Shown: in pieces, positions 49,760-61,723 of the stretch
Numbering within the stretch: position 1 is the stretch's first letter
Layout of the letters: every line of letters starts with the position of its first letter
DNA from: Cytobacillus sp. FSL H8-0458
Lineage (GTDB): Bacteria > Bacillota > Bacilli > Bacillales > Cytobacillaceae
Assembly (NCBI RefSeq): GCF_038002165.1
Contig: NZ_JBBOBR010000001.1
Span: forward strand, 4,032,001-4,096,000
Length of the DNA stretch: 64,000 nt
Direction: 5' to 3'
Translations under genes and position numbers: made by a program
Notes under the pieces: model-generated
Seen by the model: only the letters and a program-made list of their open reading frames with translations
Database searches by the model: none
Told to the model about the DNA's origin: nothing

Positions 49760-50012
49760 TAAAAAAAGCGCCTCTGCCACAATCGGACAGAGACGCTTTA
49801 CGCGCGGTTCCACTCTGTTTAGGCTGAAACAGCCTCAACTTTAACTTGTTAACGGATAAGTTTCCGCTCAAATCTACTTGGAAAGATGGCGTCCGTTCGA
49901 ATTGAGGCTCTGAGGCGCACTTCAGAATAAAGAGAGGCTTAAACCACTTTCAGCCGGTGATGGTTCTCTCTAAAAAGCATCTTTTTCTTACTTTTCCTCT
50001 TCAACACTTTTC
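49760..50012 (-). promoter_or_regulatory. T-box leader, tRNA-Cys specific, upstream of cysE-cysS
   Basis: The T-box sequence AGTGGAACCGCG lies at about 49803-49816. The specifier loop has TGC (49917-49919), a Cys codon, in CTGAAGTGCGCC. The terminator AAAGCGTCTCTG/CAGAGGCGCTTT with T7 lies at 49761-49804. Uncharged tRNA-Cys should stabilise the antiterminator and turn on cysE-cysS-mrnC-rlmB. A weak promoter (TTGGTT, 18 bases, TAATAT) lies just upstream, near 50025-50055. Confidence 0.93.
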
Positions 50013-50059
50013 AATATAGAATAATTTACTTAATACTATATTACATTTTCTCCAAGATG

Positions 50060-51517
50060 TTAACCAATAATGCTCATTAATCGAGTTTTTACTTTTTCTT
50101 TTCCTAAAAGCTCGATGGCCTGCGGCAGATCCGGTCCATGGGTTTGGCCAGTCGTTGCGGAACGGATAGGCATGAAGAGCTTCTTGCCCTTGTGGCCCGT
50201 TGATTTCTGCACTGCCTTCATAGCCGCTTTAATTTCATCTGCTTTGAATTCTGCAAGTGCATCAATTTCCTGCAGGAATGCAGATAGCACTTCAGGAACC
50301 TGCTCTTCAGCCAGAACTTCCTTCGCTTCTTCATCAACGGTCATTTCCTCTGTAAAGAACAGCTCTGAAAGCTCGACAATCTGAGCGCCAAAGCTCATTT
50401 TTTCCTGGTAAAGAGTGATCAGGCTTTTAACCCATTCTTCGTTTTCCTGCTGCCAGTTTTCACTGATCTTTCCTGCCTTCACCAGGTGTGGGGCTGAAAT
50501 GGACACTAGACGTTCCTGATCAAGCTTTTTCATGTACTGATTATTCATCCACTCAAGCTTTTGCTTATCGAAAAGGGCCGGAGATTTTGATAGGCGGTTT
50601 TCATCAAAGATATCAATAAATTCTTCTTTGGAGAAGATTTCTTCCTCGCCTGCAGGAGACCAGCCAAGAAGAGCAATAAAGTTAAAGAGCGCTTCCGGCA
50701 AGTAGCCGAGCTCTTCGTATTGTTCAATGAACTGGATAATCGTCTCGTCGCGCTTGCTCAGTTTTTTGCGGCTTTCATTGACAATCAGGGTCATATGTCC
50801 GAACACCGGAAGGTCCCAGCCCAATGCTTCGTAAATCATCTGCTGCTTAGGCGTATTGGAAATATGGTCATCTCCGCGCAGAACATGGGAAATTTTCATT
50901 AGGTGGTCATCCACTGCTACCGCAAAATTGTAGGTAGGCGTGCCGTCTTTCTTAACGATGACATAATCGCCAAATCCATCAGACTCGAATGACACTTCCC
51001 CTTTTACCATGTCATTGAATGTCAGCATCTTGCCTTTTGGCACAAGGAAGCGGATACTAGGCTTTCTGCCTTCAGCTTCAAGTGCAGATCTTTCTTCCTC
51101 TGTCAGATGACGGCATTTCCCTGAGTAAGCAGGAGTATCGCCTTTTGCAGATTGAGCTTCACGCTCTGCTTCAAGCTCCTCTTCCGTACAATAGCATTTA
51201 TAGGCATGCCCTTTTTCGAGCAATTCCTTATAGTAGGTTTCATAGATATGATTTCTTTCAGATTGGCGGTACGGGCCATATTCGCCTTCCCTGTCAATGC
51301 TTTCGTCCCAATCCATTCCAAGCCATTTTAAATAATGAAGCTGGCTTTCCTCGCCGCCTTCAATATTCCGTTTCTTATCTGTATCCTCAATGCGGATGAT
51401 GAATTTCCCGCCTTTGCTTCTTGCAAACAAATAGTTAAAAAGCGCCGTTCTCGCATTTCCGATATGTAAATGCCCAGTCGGACTCGGAGCGTAGCGGACG
51501 CGGATTTCATTTGACAT
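50060..51517 (-). CDS. gltX: glutamyl-tRNA synthetase
   Basis: GluRS charges tRNA-Glu and, in Bacillus, also tRNA-Gln, which GatCAB then amidates. The 485-residue class I enzyme has [17 protein letters not shown] with the HIGH-like motif and the KKLSKRDE loop. It lies between ispF and the cysE T-box, the order found in B. subtilis. The start has a GGAGG site. Confidence 0.98.
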   Translation of the reverse strand: MSNEIRVRYAPSPTGHLHIGNARTALFNYLFARSKGGKFIIRIEDTDKKRNIEGGEESQLHYLKWLGMDWDESIDREGEYGPYRQSERNHIYETYYKELLEKGHAYKCYCTEEELEAEREAQSAKGDTPAYSGKCRHLTEEERSALEAEGRKPSIRFLVPKGKMLTFNDMVKGEVSFESDGFGDYVIVKKDGTPTYNFAVAVDDHLMKISHVLRGDDHISNTPKQQMIYEALGWDLPVFGHMTLIVNESRKKLSKRDETIIQFIEQYEELGYLPEALFNFIALLGWSPAGEEEIFSKEEFIDIFDENRLSKSPALFDKQKLEWMNNQYMKKLDQERLVSISAPHLVKAGKISENWQQENEEWVKSLITLYQEKMSFGAQIVELSELFFTEEMTVDEEAKEVLAEEQVPEVLSAFLQEIDALAEFKADEIKAAMKAVQKSTGHKGKKLFMPIRSATTGQTHGPDLPQAIELLGKEKVKTRLMSIIG

Positions 51518-51603
51518 ACTGACTGCCTCCTTAAAATCTTAAATCTGTTGAGTTTATCGTAAGCTATATTTTAACACTCAGGTTTTTCTTCTGAAAGGTA
51601 ATT

Positions 51604-52089
51604 TTAACGGTTCTCTATCTTTTTCAGCAAAACAGCCGCCTGGGAGGCGATTCCCTCTCCCCGTCCTGTAAAGCCAAGCTTTTCTGTAGTTGTTGCTTTC
51701 ACATTAATATTTTCTTTTTCGGTTTCCAGAAGCTCTGCAATCCGCTCCTGCATTTTACCGATATGAGGAGCCATCTTCGGCTTCTGGGCGATGATGGTGC
51801 AATCTGCATTAACCAGCTCATACCCTTTTTCTTTTACGATTCCCCATACATACTGCAGCAGCTTTGCCGAATCGGCATCCTTGAATTCAGGATCGGTATC
51901 AGGAAAATGCCGTCCAATGTCCCCTTCACCAATGGCCCCAAGGCAGGCATCTGCCACTGTATGCAGCAGGACATCTGCATCTGAATGCCCTAAAAGCCCT
52001 TTTTCATATGGTATTTCAATACCCCCGATAATCAGCGGGCGTCCTTCAGCAAACTGATGAACATCAAAACCTTGTCCAATCCGAAACAT
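51604..52089 (-). CDS. ispF: 2-C-methyl-D-erythritol 2,4-cyclodiphosphate synthase IspF
   Basis: IspF makes the cyclodiphosphate intermediate in the MEP isoprenoid pathway. The 161-residue protein has the zinc ligands in FDVHQF and [12 protein letters not shown], and the [12 protein letters not shown] loop. It follows ispD by 14 bases, the step before it, and precedes gltX. Confidence 0.98.
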   Translation of the reverse strand: MFRIGQGFDVHQFAEGRPLIIGGIEIPYEKGLLGHSDADVLLHTVADACLGAIGEGDIGRHFPDTDPEFKDADSAKLLQYVWGIVKEKGYELVNADCTIIAQKPKMAPHIGKMQERIAELLETEKENINVKATTTEKLGFTGRGEGIASQAAVLLKKIENR

Positions 52090-52103
52090 GATAACAATCC
52101 CCT

Positions 52104-52790
52104 TTACATATGACTTCTTTTCTTTATAATTGCTTCCGCAAAATAAATATCTTCCGGTGTAGTCAGCTTAATATTATCGTAACTTCCCTCAACAATCACC
52201 ACTTCATTGCCCAACCGCTCCACGAGGCTCGCATCATCTGTTCCTAAAAAGCCGTCTTCCTCGGCCTTGCGGTGTGCCTCAAGCAGGGAACAAACGCGAA
52301 AGGCCTGTGGAGTTTGAACAGCCCACAGGCAGGAACGTTCAAGGGTTTCTGTAATTAAATGCCCATCAGCTTTTTTAACGGTATCCTTCAGCGGCACTGC
52401 CAGAACAGCAGCTCCTTTTTCCCAGGCTGCTTTCACCAGAGGCTGCAGTAAATCCCGGGTAATAAAAGGGCGGGCAGCGTCATGAACCAGCACTACTTCC
52501 TCACCCGAAGCCGCTTTGGCCGCATTATAGACACTATGCTGCCTTTCCTTACCGCCTTCAACCATAGCAGCCACTTTCGTAATCTGATGCTGTTTTAAGA
52601 GAGTGCGCATTTCTTCCTCATCCTGAGGATTAATAGCCAGAAAGATGCCTGTGCACTCCGGATCACTCTCAAAAACTCTTAACGTATGTATAAACACAGG
52701 GACATTCCCAATTTCCAGAAGAAGCTTATTCTTTCCGGCTCCCATTCGTTTCCCCTGCCCGGCTGCCGGGAGAATCGCTTGATAATTCAT
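52104..52790 (-). CDS. ispD: 2-C-methyl-D-erythritol 4-phosphate cytidylyltransferase IspD
   Basis: IspD joins CTP to methylerythritol phosphate, the third MEP-pathway step. The 228-residue protein has the nucleotidyltransferase motif [16 protein letters not shown] near the N-terminus and [12 protein letters not shown] start at the ATG at 52790, after GGAGT; a 19-codon extension reaches into repeat copy E and has no site. It lies 14 bases before ispF. Confidence 0.97.
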   Translation of the reverse strand: MNYQAILPAAGQGKRMGAGKNKLLLEIGNVPVFIHTLRVFESDPECTGIFLAINPQDEEEMRTLLKQHQITKVAAMVEGGKERQHSVYNAAKAASGEEVVLVHDAARPFITRDLLQPLVKAAWEKGAAVLAVPLKDTVKKADGHLITETLERSCLWAVQTPQAFRVCSLLEAHRKAEEDGFLGTDDASLVERLGNEVVIVEGSYDNIKLTTPEDIYFAEAIIKKRSHM

Positions 52791-52808
52791 ATTTTTTACT
52801 CCTCTTTT

Positions 52809-52933
52809 TAGAAAAGCGCAAGCGCCTTGGTCACCCCCGACAAGCACAAGACGAGCCTCCCGGAAAGGCGTTCTTTGCCTTTTTGGGAGGATTGGCTTGT
52901 GACCTCGAGGGGGTAGGCGCTGGAGCTAGACAG
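52809..52933 (+). repeat. dispersed hairpin repeat, copy E
   Basis: It runs from TTAGAAAAGCGCAAGCGCC to GGCGCTGGAGCTAGACAG. Stems are ACCCCC/GGGGGT, GCACAAG/CTTGTG and AAAGGC/GCCTTT around GTTCTTT, and CCTCCC/GGGAGG. At three positions where it differs from copy D, both partners change. It fills most of the gap between yacL and ispD. Confidence 0.85.
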
Positions 52934-52973
52934 TTAACGACGTTTAAAATTTTATACTTTCTTATTTGTTAAA

Positions 52974-53010
52974 AAAGCAGGCAAAAAGGCAGGGAAATCA
53001 ATCTCCCTGC
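52974..53010 (-). terminator. terminator after yacL
   Basis: On the minus strand GCAGGGA pairs with TCCCTGC over GATTGATT and is followed by CTTTTTG and a second T-run. Confidence 0.8.
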
Positions 53011-53037
53011 ACGTTCTGTCCTACTTTCCATCATACA

Positions 53038-54126
53038 TTATAAAGCTTTTTCCAGAAGTTTGGGTTTTGCAAAGATCATTCTTCCGGCTGATGTCTGCAG
53101 AACACTTGTGACAAGTACATCAATATGTTTGCCAATGTAATTTCTGCCTTCTTCCACCACGATCATCGTGCCGTCGTCCAGATAGGCAATCCCCTGATTC
53201 TGTTCCTTGCCGTCTTTTATTACCTGTACTTTCATTTCTTCACCTGGAAGCACAACCGGTTTTACCGCATTAGCCAGGTCATTAATATTAAGGACTGCCA
53301 CTTTTTGCAGTTCACAAACCTTGTTTAAGTTAAAGTCATTGGTCACAACGACGCCATTCGTTAACTTAGCCAGCTTCACGAGCTTGCTGTCCACCTCTTG
53401 GATTTCTTCAAAATCGCCTTCATAGATTTCCACATTAATCGAAAGCTCTTTTTGAATCCGGTTTAATATATCCAGACCCCGTCTGCCGCGGTTCCTCTTT
53501 AATACATCTGATGAATCAGCAATATGCTGAAGTTCTTCGAGCACAAACTGCGGAATGACAATCGTGCCTTCCAAAAAGCCAGTCTGGCAGATATCAGCAA
53601 TGCGTCCATCGATAATAACGCTTGTATCAAGAATCTTGAGTGATTTTTTAGGTGCAGCTTCAGGCTCAAGTTCTTCTTCACTGCTCTTCTTTTTCTTGCT
53701 GGAAAATAAACTTAAAAGCTCATCCCGCTTTTTAAAACCAACCTGAAATCCCAGGTAGCCGAATATAAGCGTCAGCACAATGGGAGCAACGGTATTCAGT
53801 ATCGGCACCTCAATTGCATTTAGGGCATATCCGATTAAAAAGGCAATGACTAATCCAAAAACCAGGCCGACACTTCCAAAAATAATATCTGTTATAGGTA
53901 CTTTTACCAGTGATTCTTCTGCCCATCTCACGAAATTTACGACGTGATCAACCGCCCAAAAAGTTAAAAGATAAAAAATAATAGCACCTAAAATGGCGGA
54001 CACATATGGATTGTTTAAAAGAGGAATGCCATCTAAACTGATTAATTTTAATAAGTCAGGAATTAAGAATATTCCAAGCGTTACCCCAATAATAAGGAAG
54101 CATGCCTGTACAATACGTTTTAACAT
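53038..54126 (-). CDS. yacL: membrane PIN/TRAM-domain protein YacL
   Basis: The 362-residue protein has four N-terminal membrane segments (about 5-25, 40-60, 80-110 and 115-135), then a PIN-like nuclease domain ([14 protein letters not shown] near 165, [11 protein letters not shown]) and a C-terminal TRAM RNA-binding domain ([19 protein letters not shown]). It is probably a membrane-bound ribonuclease or RNA-binding protein, but the role is unknown. It lies between disA and ispD as in B. subtilis. Confidence 0.93.
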   Translation of the reverse strand: MLKRIVQACFLIIGVTLGIFLIPDLLKLISLDGIPLLNNPYVSAILGAIIFYLLTFWAVDHVVNFVRWAEESLVKVPITDIIFGSVGLVFGLVIAFLIGYALNAIEVPILNTVAPIVLTLIFGYLGFQVGFKKRDELLSLFSSKKKKSSEEELEPEAAPKKSLKILDTSVIIDGRIADICQTGFLEGTIVIPQFVLEELQHIADSSDVLKRNRGRRGLDILNRIQKELSINVEIYEGDFEEIQEVDSKLVKLAKLTNGVVVTNDFNLNKVCELQKVAVLNINDLANAVKPVVLPGEEMKVQVIKDGKEQNQGIAYLDDGTMIVVEEGRNYIGKHIDVLVTSVLQTSAGRMIFAKPKLLEKAL

Positions 54127-54146
54127 TCCTTCACCTCCTTTTACTC

Positions 54147-54200
54147 ATTATAAACAAATTCACAAAATTGAAACCCTGAATCCGGGGTATTTTCAATTTT
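54147..54200 (-). promoter_or_regulatory. hairpin and -10 element upstream of yacL
   Basis: AAAATTGAAA-ACCC pairs with GGGT-TTCAATTTT (54164-54200) and could end the radA-disA transcript. A perfect minus-strand TATAAT (54147-54152) follows and may start yacL, although no good -35 is visible at 17 bases. Confidence 0.4.
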
Positions 54201-54343
54201 GTTCCTTATAATTATTTCACGATAGTAAAAGATCTGTTTTATTAATACTTTCGTCCACTTTAAGGGTAGCACCATTGGCAATAAACTGTCAAATAATTAA
54301 CCAACCATTTTAGCATAACCAATTACATAGTTCAATGGTCTCT

Positions 54344-55417
54344 TTATAGCTGGCGATCCGCAAAAACCTGCTCTTTTATGAGCTTAAGTCCCTCTTTAAT
54401 TTTTCTTGCCCGAACTTCCCCGATTCCTTCCACCTCATCGAGCTCCTCTACAGTTGCCGTGATGATATTTGGGAATTCTTCAAACCGGTTAATCAGATTT
54501 TCAATAATAATTGGCGGCAGGCGCGGAACTTTATTCAGCATGCGAAAGCCGCGGGGGCATTTAAATTCTTCCGTGTGAATATAACCGTTGTACCCGAGAA
54601 GCTTTAGAATGACAGAGTCTTCGAGCATTTCCCCTTTTGAAAGGACCTGTAGTTTGACAAGCGCCTCCCTGGAGTCGATGTCTTTTGATTGAGCATAATC
54701 TCTAATAATCCATTCTGCTTCCCGTTCCAGCTCCACCAGCAGCTCATTCATCTGGAGCCGGATCAGCCTTCCTTCGGTGCCCAGTTCACTCAAATAGGTG
54801 AGCAGCTCATTTTTAATGCGCAGAACCATTTCGATATTATGAAAAACATGCAGGATGTCACTGTAGGTAACAAGCTCCTCAAATTCCAGGATGCTGAGAT
54901 TGCCAATGCTCTGTTCAAGAACGACCTTATATTTTTCAAGCGTCTGGACAGCTACATTCGCCTTCGTTAAAATAACGCCAATATCCCTCAGCGCATAGCG
55001 GGAATGCCCTTTATAAAGGGTAATGACATTGCGTCTTTGGGAAATGGCAATCACTAATGCGCCTGTTTGCCGGGCAACCCGCTCAGCCGTCCGGTGCCGC
55101 ATGCCCGTTTCCGTAGAGGGCACACCGGGATCAGGAGCCAGCTGGGCATTCGCAATCAGAATCATGTTCCCTTCTTCATTTAAAATAATAGCTCCATCCA
55201 TCTTGGCCAGCTCATACAGATAACTTGGCGAAAATGGGCAATTAATCTGAAAACCCCCATCAACAAGGTTTCTCAGCTTTTCTTTTGAGCCCAGTACAAT
55301 CAGCCCGCCTGTATTGGCGCGCAGAACATTATCAATCCCTTCCCTGATAGGCGTACCCGGAGCCATGAACCGAAGGATTTCACTCATTGTTTTTTCGCCC
55401 ATTTTTTTAGTCTCCAT
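54344..55417 (-). CDS. disA: DNA integrity scanning protein, diadenylate cyclase DisA
   Basis: DisA makes c-di-AMP and scans DNA for lesions or branched structures, delaying sporulation. The 357-residue protein has the cyclase domain with the KMDGAIIL (DGA) and [11 protein letters not shown] (RHR) motifs, a helical spine and a C-terminal helix-hairpin-helix DNA-binding domain ([19 protein letters not shown]). It starts 2 bases after radA, so the two are coupled. Confidence 0.98.
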   Translation of the reverse strand: METKKMGEKTMSEILRFMAPGTPIREGIDNVLRANTGGLIVLGSKEKLRNLVDGGFQINCPFSPSYLYELAKMDGAIILNEEGNMILIANAQLAPDPGVPSTETGMRHRTAERVARQTGALVIAISQRRNVITLYKGHSRYALRDIGVILTKANVAVQTLEKYKVVLEQSIGNLSILEFEELVTYSDILHVFHNIEMVLRIKNELLTYLSELGTEGRLIRLQMNELLVELEREAEWIIRDYAQSKDIDSREALVKLQVLSKGEMLEDSVILKLLGYNGYIHTEEFKCPRGFRMLNKVPRLPPIIIENLINRFEEFPNIITATVEELDEVEGIGEVRARKIKEGLKLIKEQVFADRQL

Positions 55418-55419
55418 GT

Positions 55420-56799
55420 TTATCCCCCTAACGCAGCCTTTAGCGCTTCACCTACAGAGCTTACTCCGATCAGTTCAATTCCTCCCGGTGCGCTCCATCC
55501 GCCAAGATTGTTCGCCGGCAGGATGACCCGTTCAAAGCCCAGCTTGGCCGCCTCCTGCACTCTTTGTTCGATTCTTGAAACTCTCCTGACCTCGCCGGTG
55601 AGTCCTACTTCTCCGATGATGCAGTCTGTTGCTTTTGTCGGCTTATCCCGAAAGCTCGACGCAATGCTGACAGCTATGGCCAAATCAATTGCCGGTTCAT
55701 CAAGCTTTACTCCGCCAGCGACTTTTAGGTAGGCATCCTGATTTTGCAGGAGCATTCCGACCCGTTTTTCCAAAACGGCCATCAGGAGCGGAACCCGGTT
55801 ATGATCGATTCCGGTTGCCATTCGTCTTGGATTTCCAAAGCTTGTCGGGGAAATAAGCGCCTGAATTTCAACCAGAACAGGCCTCGTCCCCTCCATGGAA
55901 GCAACGACTGTTGAACCGGCAGCTCCCTGTGACCGCTCTTCGAGGAAAATTTCCGATGGATTGGCTACTTCCTCAAGCCCAAGTTCCTTCATTTCAAAAA
56001 TGCCCATCTCGTTTGTTGACCCGAATCTGTTTTTTACAGCACGTAAAATCCGGTATGTATGATGGCGTTCACCTTCAAAGTATAAAACCGTATCCACCAT
56101 GTGTTCCAGAAGTCTTGGACCCGCAATGGATCCCTCCTTTGTAACATGCCCTACGATAAAAATGGCAATTCCCTTCGTTTTGCCAATGCGCATCAGTTCA
56201 GCGGTGCATTCCCGAACCTGGGAAACGCTCCCGGGCGCCGATGTCACTTCCGGATGGAAAATCGTCTGAATGGAGTCGATAATGACAAAGTCAGGGTTGA
56301 CTGTTTCAATCGTTCTGCTTATTTCCTCAAGGCTGGTTTCCGAATAAACGAGCAGACTGTCTGAAGAAACACCTAGGCGGTCAGCCCGCAGCTTCGTCTG
56401 GCGCATGGATTCTTCCCCTGATATATAGAGAACCGAATGCTTTCTGTTCGCCAGCTGTGATGACACTTGAAGAAGAAGCGTTGATTTCCCGATGCCCGGA
56501 TCTCCACCGATAAGAACAAGGGAACCTCTTACAATCCCGCCCCCGAGGACACGGTTTAATTCTTTTAAATCGGTATGTATGCGGGGTTCGCTGACTGTTT
56601 CAATGGATGTAATTGGCGTAGCTTTTGCCGCTATGGCCGTTCCCTGTGAATGTGCAAAAGCGCCTCTTCTCGTTGAAGCTGGCTTCTCTACCTCTTCCAC
56701 CATCGTATTCCATTGTCCGCACCCCGGACATTTTCCCATCCATTTCGCTGATTCATAGCCGCATTCCTGGCACATGAATTTCGTTTTTCTTTTAGCCAT
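55420..56799 (-). CDS. radA: DNA repair protein RadA (Sms)
   Basis: RadA is a branch-migration helicase that acts on recombination intermediates. The 459-residue protein has an N-terminal zinc finger (CQECGYES and CPGCGQW), a RecA-like core with Walker [11 protein letters not shown] near 99, the RadA-specific KNRFGS motif and a C-terminal Lon-protease-like domain without a serine-lysine dyad. It lies after clpC, with a terminator between. Confidence 0.97.
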   Translation of the reverse strand: MAKRKTKFMCQECGYESAKWMGKCPGCGQWNTMVEEVEKPASTRRGAFAHSQGTAIAAKATPITSIETVSEPRIHTDLKELNRVLGGGIVRGSLVLIGGDPGIGKSTLLLQVSSQLANRKHSVLYISGEESMRQTKLRADRLGVSSDSLLVYSETSLEEISRTIETVNPDFVIIDSIQTIFHPEVTSAPGSVSQVRECTAELMRIGKTKGIAIFIVGHVTKEGSIAGPRLLEHMVDTVLYFEGERHHTYRILRAVKNRFGSTNEMGIFEMKELGLEEVANPSEIFLEERSQGAAGSTVVASMEGTRPVLVEIQALISPTSFGNPRRMATGIDHNRVPLLMAVLEKRVGMLLQNQDAYLKVAGGVKLDEPAIDLAIAVSIASSFRDKPTKATDCIIGEVGLTGEVRRVSRIEQRVQEAAKLGFERVILPANNLGGWSAPGGIELIGVSSVGEALKAALGG

Positions 56800-57028
56800 A
56801 CTTCTTCCCCTCTCTGTACATTCATACCAGCCGCGGTAAAGGAAAATCTTATTATTACCGGCCTTGCGTGGAAGAACCAGTGATGAAAGAAGTGCGTTTA
56901 CTTCCTATTCCCTTTTCCAACGGGTTTTAAAATATTATTGTCCTGATATCTTTTTCTCTCTTAAAATTAACATAAAACGGCTGAATAAGCCTCTTTTAAG
57001 GCTGCATTTAAAAATGGCCTGAAATAGT

Positions 57029-57068
57029 ACAAAAAGGTACACGTATAACAGGGACGTGTACCTTTTTG
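57029..57068. terminator. bidirectional hairpin terminator after clpC
   Basis: AAAAAGGTACACGT (57031-57044) pairs perfectly with ACGTGTACCTTTTT (57054-57067) over a nine-base loop; T-runs are present on both strands. The rest of the 313-base radA-clpC gap has no feature I can name; I found no convincing radA promoter. Confidence 0.92.
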
Positions 57069-57112
57069 CTGTGTGTGATCATCTGATGCTTATATTATGT
57101 GGTCCGTTACAC

Positions 57113-59563
57113 TTATTTTTGAAGGTTGGCTGTTCTGCTTGGTTCTGCGGTTCTCACAACAAATTCTCCATCCTTCACATCGATGACCACGCTTTGCCCG
57201 GTTAGGACTGTTCCTCTTAAAAGCTCTTCGGATAAGCGGTCTTCAATATGCTTTTGAATGGCCCGGCGGAGCGGACGTGCTCCGTACTCAGGATCATAGC
57301 CCTCAACTGAGATTTTTTCTTTGGCTGCATCTGTCAATTCCAATGTAATATCCTGTTCCTTCAAACGTTTCGTTAATGTATCAGACATAAGCGAAACGAT
57401 TTCCTGAAGATGCTTTTTCTCCAATGCATGGAAAACGATAATTTCATCGATACGGTTCAGGAATTCAGGACGGAAGGACTTCTTCATCTCTTCCATTACC
57501 TTTCCTTTCATATCTTTGTAATCCTGTTCTCCATCCTGGATGTTAAAGCCAACGTATTTGTTCCGCTTAAGTGCTTCAGCACCTACATTAGATGTCATAA
57601 TCAGAACAGTATTGCGGAAATCGACGGTTCTTCCCTTTGAGTCCGTTAATCTTCCGTCTTCCAATACCTGTAATAGGATATTGAATACATCAGGGTGAGC
57701 CTTTTCAATTTCATCAAGCAGTACAACAGAGTATGGCTTTCTGCGGACTTTTTCGGTTAACTGCCCGCCCTCTTCATATCCTACATAGCCTGGAGGCGAA
57801 CCTACCAAACGGGATGTAGAGTGCTTCTCCATGTATTCTGACATATCGATGCGGATCATCGCATCCTCGTCACCGAACATAGCTTCTGCTAAGGCACGGG
57901 CCAGCTCAGTTTTACCAACACCAGTCGGGCCAAGGAATACAAATGAGCCAATCGGGCGCTTCGGATCTTTAAGGCCGGCACGGGCACGGCGGACAGCCTT
58001 CGAAATGGCCTTAACGGCTTCTTCCTGTCCGATTACACGGGAATGAAGGATTTCTTCCAGATTAAGAAGTTTTTCTGTTTCAGTTTGAGCAAGCTTCGAA
58101 ACAGGGATTCCCGTCCAGCTGGCCACCACATTGGCAATATCCTCAACCGTCACTTCACTGTTTTCTTTGCCCTGCTTTTCTTTCCATGTTTTCTTCGTTT
58201 CTTCCAGCTGTTCACGCAGGCGCTGCTCCGTATCCCTTAAGGAAGCCGCTTTTTCAAATTCCTGGCTTTGTACGGCTGCATCCTTCTCTTTTCTTACGTC
58301 CTCAAGCTTAACCTCAAGCTCTTTCAGATTTGGAGGCGTAGTATAAGAGCGCAGTCTTACCTTTGAACCCGCTTCATCGATTAAGTCAATCGCTTTATCC
58401 GGAAGGAAGCGGTCTGAAATGTAGCGGTCTGACAGCTTTACGGCTGCTTCAATCGCTGCATCTGTAATGGTTACGCGGTGATGGGCTTCGTAACGGTCGC
58501 GCAGCCCCTCAAGGATTTGAACAGATTCTTCGGCAGTCGGCTCATCAACCGTAATAGGCTGGAACCTTCTTTCAAGTGCCGCATCTTTTTCAATGTATTT
58601 TCTATATTCATCAAGTGTAGTTGCACCAATACACTGGAGTTCACCGCGGGCAAGAGATGGCTTTAGAATATTGGAAGCATCAATCGCTCCTTCTGCTCCT
58701 CCTGCACCTATTAATGTATGAAGCTCGTCAATGAATAAGATGATGTTTCCTGCCTGCCTGATTTCATCCATTACCTTCTTCAGGCGGTCTTCAAATTCAC
58801 CGCGATACTTCGTTCCGGCAACTACTGTACCCATATCAAGCGTCATAACCCTTTTATCGCGAAGAGTCTCTGGCACTTCATTGTTAATAATCTGCTGCGC
58901 AAGGCCCTCAGCAATGGCAGTTTTACCTACACCAGGCTCACCAATGAGAACCGGGTTATTTTTCGTTCTGCGGCTTAATACTTCGATTACACGCTGAATT
59001 TCTTTGCTTCGTCCTATAACAGGATCGAGGCTTCCTTCTCTGGCAATAGCAGTCAGGTCACGTGCTAATCCATCCAAGGTCGGTGTGTTCGCATTGGCTG
59101 CAGAGCCTCCCTGATGGCTGCCGGACTCATTGCTGCCTAACAGCTGAAGCACCTGCTGGCGCGCTTTATTGAGACTGACTCCAAGGTTATTCAATACCCT
59201 CGCAGCAACGCCTTCGCCTTCACGGATCAGGCCAAGCAGGATATGCTCTGTTCCTACATAGGAATGGCCAAGCTTTCTTGCTTCGTCCATGGAAAGTTCA
59301 ATCACTTTCTTGGCACGCGGTGTATAGTGAATCGTCTGGGAAGCATCCTGCCCCCTGCCGATTAAATTCTCAACCTCTTTTTGGATCTTATCAGAGCCGA
59401 GGCCTAAAGCATACAGAGCTTTAGCTGCAATTCCTTCACCTTCGCGTACAAGCCCAAGCAGAATATGCTCTGTTCCGATGTTATTATGTCCTAAACGGAT
59501 TGCTTCCTCCTGTGCTAAAGCCAATACCTTTTGAGCTCTTTCCGTAAATCGTCCGAACATCAT
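57113..59563 (-). CDS. clpC: Hsp100 ATPase ClpC
   Basis: ClpC unfolds proteins for ClpP and degrades arginine-phosphorylated clients marked by McsB. The 816-residue protein has two N-terminal Clp repeats (about 1-145), AAA1 with GEPGVGKT near 212, the middle coiled-coil domain (about 410-480) that binds McsB/MecA, and AAA2 with GPTGVGKT and the VGF ClpP-loop segment (NKYVGFN). It is the last gene of the ctsR operon. Confidence 0.99.
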   Translation of the reverse strand: MMFGRFTERAQKVLALAQEEAIRLGHNNIGTEHILLGLVREGEGIAAKALYALGLGSDKIQKEVENLIGRGQDASQTIHYTPRAKKVIELSMDEARKLGHSYVGTEHILLGLIREGEGVAARVLNNLGVSLNKARQQVLQLLGSNESGSHQGGSAANANTPTLDGLARDLTAIAREGSLDPVIGRSKEIQRVIEVLSRRTKNNPVLIGEPGVGKTAIAEGLAQQIINNEVPETLRDKRVMTLDMGTVVAGTKYRGEFEDRLKKVMDEIRQAGNIILFIDELHTLIGAGGAEGAIDASNILKPSLARGELQCIGATTLDEYRKYIEKDAALERRFQPITVDEPTAEESVQILEGLRDRYEAHHRVTITDAAIEAAVKLSDRYISDRFLPDKAIDLIDEAGSKVRLRSYTTPPNLKELEVKLEDVRKEKDAAVQSQEFEKAASLRDTEQRLREQLEETKKTWKEKQGKENSEVTVEDIANVVASWTGIPVSKLAQTETEKLLNLEEILHSRVIGQEEAVKAISKAVRRARAGLKDPKRPIGSFVFLGPTGVGKTELARALAEAMFGDEDAMIRIDMSEYMEKHSTSRLVGSPPGYVGYEEGGQLTEKVRRKPYSVVLLDEIEKAHPDVFNILLQVLEDGRLTDSKGRTVDFRNTVLIMTSNVGAEALKRNKYVGFNIQDGEQDYKDMKGKVMEEMKKSFRPEFLNRIDEIIVFHALEKKHLQEIVSLMSDTLTKRLKEQDITLELTDAAKEKISVEGYDPEYGARPLRRAIQKHIEDRLSEELLRGTVLTGQSVVIDVKDGEFVVRTAEPSRTANLQK

Positions 59564-59567
59564 ATTT

Positions 59568-60647
59568 TCATCCTCCCAACTCTTGATCTTCCATTTTTAA
59601 TCTTTCCCTAATTAGTGAAGCCCTGCGGATATCGCGTTCATGCGGTCTGAGCGGCCCGCCTGCATACTGCTGCAGGAAGCCGGGCTGTGTCAGGATCATC
59701 AGCTCATTCAATATATTCTTTGATATGTTTTTGATGTACTTCATATCAATCCCCAGGCGAACATCAGACAAGCATTGTGCTGCTTCCTTTGATTCAATGA
59801 TCCGGCTGTTAGATAAAATGCCATAAGAGCGGAAGACTCTATCTTCTAATTGTATGTTAGAAGTCTTTGCTAATGCTTCCCTTGCCGATCTTTCCTGAGA
59901 AATCAGCTGACTGACAACGCTTTTCAGATCCTCGGCGATATCCTCTTCTGATTTTCCGAGAGTGATCTGATTTGAAACTTGAAAGATGTTACCTAAAGCT
60001 TCGCTGCCTTCCCCGTAAATTCCTCTAACAACTAAACCTAACTGGTTAATTGCCGGGATAATCCGGTTCATTTGATGTGTGAGAACGAGGCCCGGCAAAT
60101 GCATCATAACCGATGCCCTAAGCCCTGTTCCTACATTTGTGGGGCAGCTTGTTAAAAAGCCAATATCTTCATCAAATGCATAATCGGCTTCTTCCTCCAG
60201 CCAATCATCAATTTCATTCGCCATATTTAAGGCTTCAGAAAGCTGAAACCCCGGAAACAGGCATTGAATCCTTATATGGTCTTCTTCATTAATCATGATG
60301 CTGACTTCTTCATTTTCAGAAAGAAGGCAGGCACCATGAGTTGAATTCTCAGCAAGATGGGGACTGATCAAATGCTTTTCCATCAGCACTCTTTTTTGAA
60401 GAGGCTGAAGGTTATCCATTAATAAAAGCTCCATTTCCCCAAGTTTTGAAAAAGAAGAATGCTCCACCCTTGCCTTTATTTTTTCAATGATTGCTTCTGC
60501 TTCTTCATTTGAAAATAAAGTAGGGAATTTATATTGCTTTATATTGCGGGCGAGCCTGATTCGTGAACTTAATACAATATCGGAATCAGGTCCTTCCGCA
60601 CTCATCCAGGAGCTGATAGCTTGATTTATGAAACGTTCCAGCGACAA
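59568..60647 (-). CDS. mcsB: protein arginine kinase McsB
   Basis: McsB phosphorylates arginine residues of CtsR and damaged proteins, tagging them for ClpCP. The 359-residue protein has the ATP:guanido phosphotransferase core with [10 protein letters not shown] near the start, the [24 protein letters not shown] active-site loop and [10 protein letters not shown]. It follows mcsA by 2 bases and precedes clpC by 4 bases. Confidence 0.98.
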   Translation of the reverse strand: MSLERFINQAISSWMSAEGPDSDIVLSSRIRLARNIKQYKFPTLFSNEEAEAIIEKIKARVEHSSFSKLGEMELLLMDNLQPLQKRVLMEKHLISPHLAENSTHGACLLSENEEVSIMINEEDHIRIQCLFPGFQLSEALNMANEIDDWLEEEADYAFDEDIGFLTSCPTNVGTGLRASVMMHLPGLVLTHQMNRIIPAINQLGLVVRGIYGEGSEALGNIFQVSNQITLGKSEEDIAEDLKSVVSQLISQERSAREALAKTSNIQLEDRVFRSYGILSNSRIIESKEAAQCLSDVRLGIDMKYIKNISKNILNELMILTQPGFLQQYAGGPLRPHERDIRRASLIRERLKMEDQELGG

Positions 60648-60649
60648 GC

Positions 60650-61198
60650 TTACTCCCCTCCCTTTTGACCAGCATTGAGCTGCTTTTCCATATTCCTTAT
60701 TTCGTCTCTCAATTCTGCAGCTCTCTCAAACTCTTCTTTGGCAATCATTTCTTTTAAATGATTTTTTAAATCATCAATATTCCTGCGTAAGTGAATGGTT
60801 CCCCCAATTCTGGCAGGGATTTTTCCGCTGTGTGAGGAATTCCCGCTGTGCAGCCTTCTAAGAATCGGGTTTAATTGGTCTTTAAAAGTCTCATAGCAGC
60901 TGGCGCATCCAAAACGGCCAACTTTAATAAACTGCTGAAAGGTCAGGGAGCATTGCTCACACTGCAGAACCTTCTCCTGCTGAAAAGGATCCTGGCCCGA
61001 CCCCTGAAAGGCAGGCTGAATATTCAAAAGGCCAGCAAGCAAGTTATTTATTGAAAAACCGGACCCGCTGCCCAGCATAAACATTTCACCTTTTTCCTGT
61101 GCGCATTTCTCGCAAAGATGAAACTCTGCTTTCTCGCCATTTACAACCTTTGTAAAGTGCAGCGTGGCCGGCCTTTGATTACATTCCTGACAAATCAT
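60650..61198 (-). CDS. mcsA: McsB activator McsA
   Basis: McsA stimulates McsB kinase activity and binds metal. The 182-residue protein has three CxxC zinc pairs (CQEC, CEKC, CEQC and CASC seen) and a C-terminal UVR domain ([29 protein letters not shown]). I start at the ATG at 61198, after GGTGA; an upstream in-frame reading has no site. It lies 23 bases after ctsR. Confidence 0.97.
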   Translation of the reverse strand: MICQECNQRPATLHFTKVVNGEKAEFHLCEKCAQEKGEMFMLGSGSGFSINNLLAGLLNIQPAFQGSGQDPFQQEKVLQCEQCSLTFQQFIKVGRFGCASCYETFKDQLNPILRRLHSGNSSHSGKIPARIGGTIHLRRNIDDLKNHLKEMIAKEEFERAAELRDEIRNMEKQLNAGQKGGE

Positions 61199-61221
61199 GA
61201 CTTCACCTCTCCAGCTCACTA

Positions 61222-61683
61222 CTATTTATATTTCAAAGTGGTCAACATTGCCTTAAGCATTCTTGCTCTCAGCTCATCCCTGAATGGAAGATCAATATAC
61301 AGGACAGAACGGTCTATAACACTAAGCATTATTTTAGCTTCCCTGTGTGTTATAATCTCTTCTTCTACCAGACGGTAGATGAGATTCTCCGCACTGCTCT
61401 GGGCAATCCTGCTCTGCACCAAAGATATTAACTGGTCAATTAAATCAGCATGGTCATAGGACTGGACTTTCATAATCCTGATGAAGCCCCCGCCGCCCCG
61501 CTTACTTTCTACTGCATAACCTTTTTCAATCGTGAAACGGGTGTTGATCACATAATTGATCTGGGAAGGAACACATTGGAATTTGTCAGCAATTTCGCTT
61601 CTCTTAATTTCCACGATTTCCCTTTCGCTCTTCTCTAAAACCTGTTTGAGATAATTTTCAATTATGTCGGATATATTTCTCAC
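61222..61683 (-). CDS. ctsR: transcriptional repressor CtsR
   Basis: CtsR represses the ctsR, clpP and clpE genes and is inactivated by heat. The 153-residue protein has the winged helix-turn-helix domain with SEIADKFQCVPSQINYVINTRF and the glycine-rich wing SKRGGGGFIRI. The start is GTG (61681-61683), after GGGGGAGG; a 48-codon extension runs through the operator. The gene is autoregulated through the box upstream. Confidence 0.98.
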   Translation of the reverse strand: MRNISDIIENYLKQVLEKSEREIVEIKRSEIADKFQCVPSQINYVINTRFTIEKGYAVESKRGGGGFIRIMKVQSYDHADLIDQLISLVQSRIAQSSAENLIYRLVEEEIITHREAKIMLSVIDRSVLYIDLPFRDELRARMLKAMLTTLKYK

Positions 61684-61703
61684 CAGGCCTCCCCCTATCT
61701 GAC

Positions 61704-61720
61704 TTTGACTATATTTGACA
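61704..61720 (-). promoter_or_regulatory. CtsR operator of the ctsR operon
   Basis: The direct repeat TGTCAAA-TAT-AGTCAAA matches the CtsR heptad pattern with one mismatch. It covers the expected transcription start, so CtsR binding would block initiation. Confidence 0.92.
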
Positions 61721-61723
61721 TTA

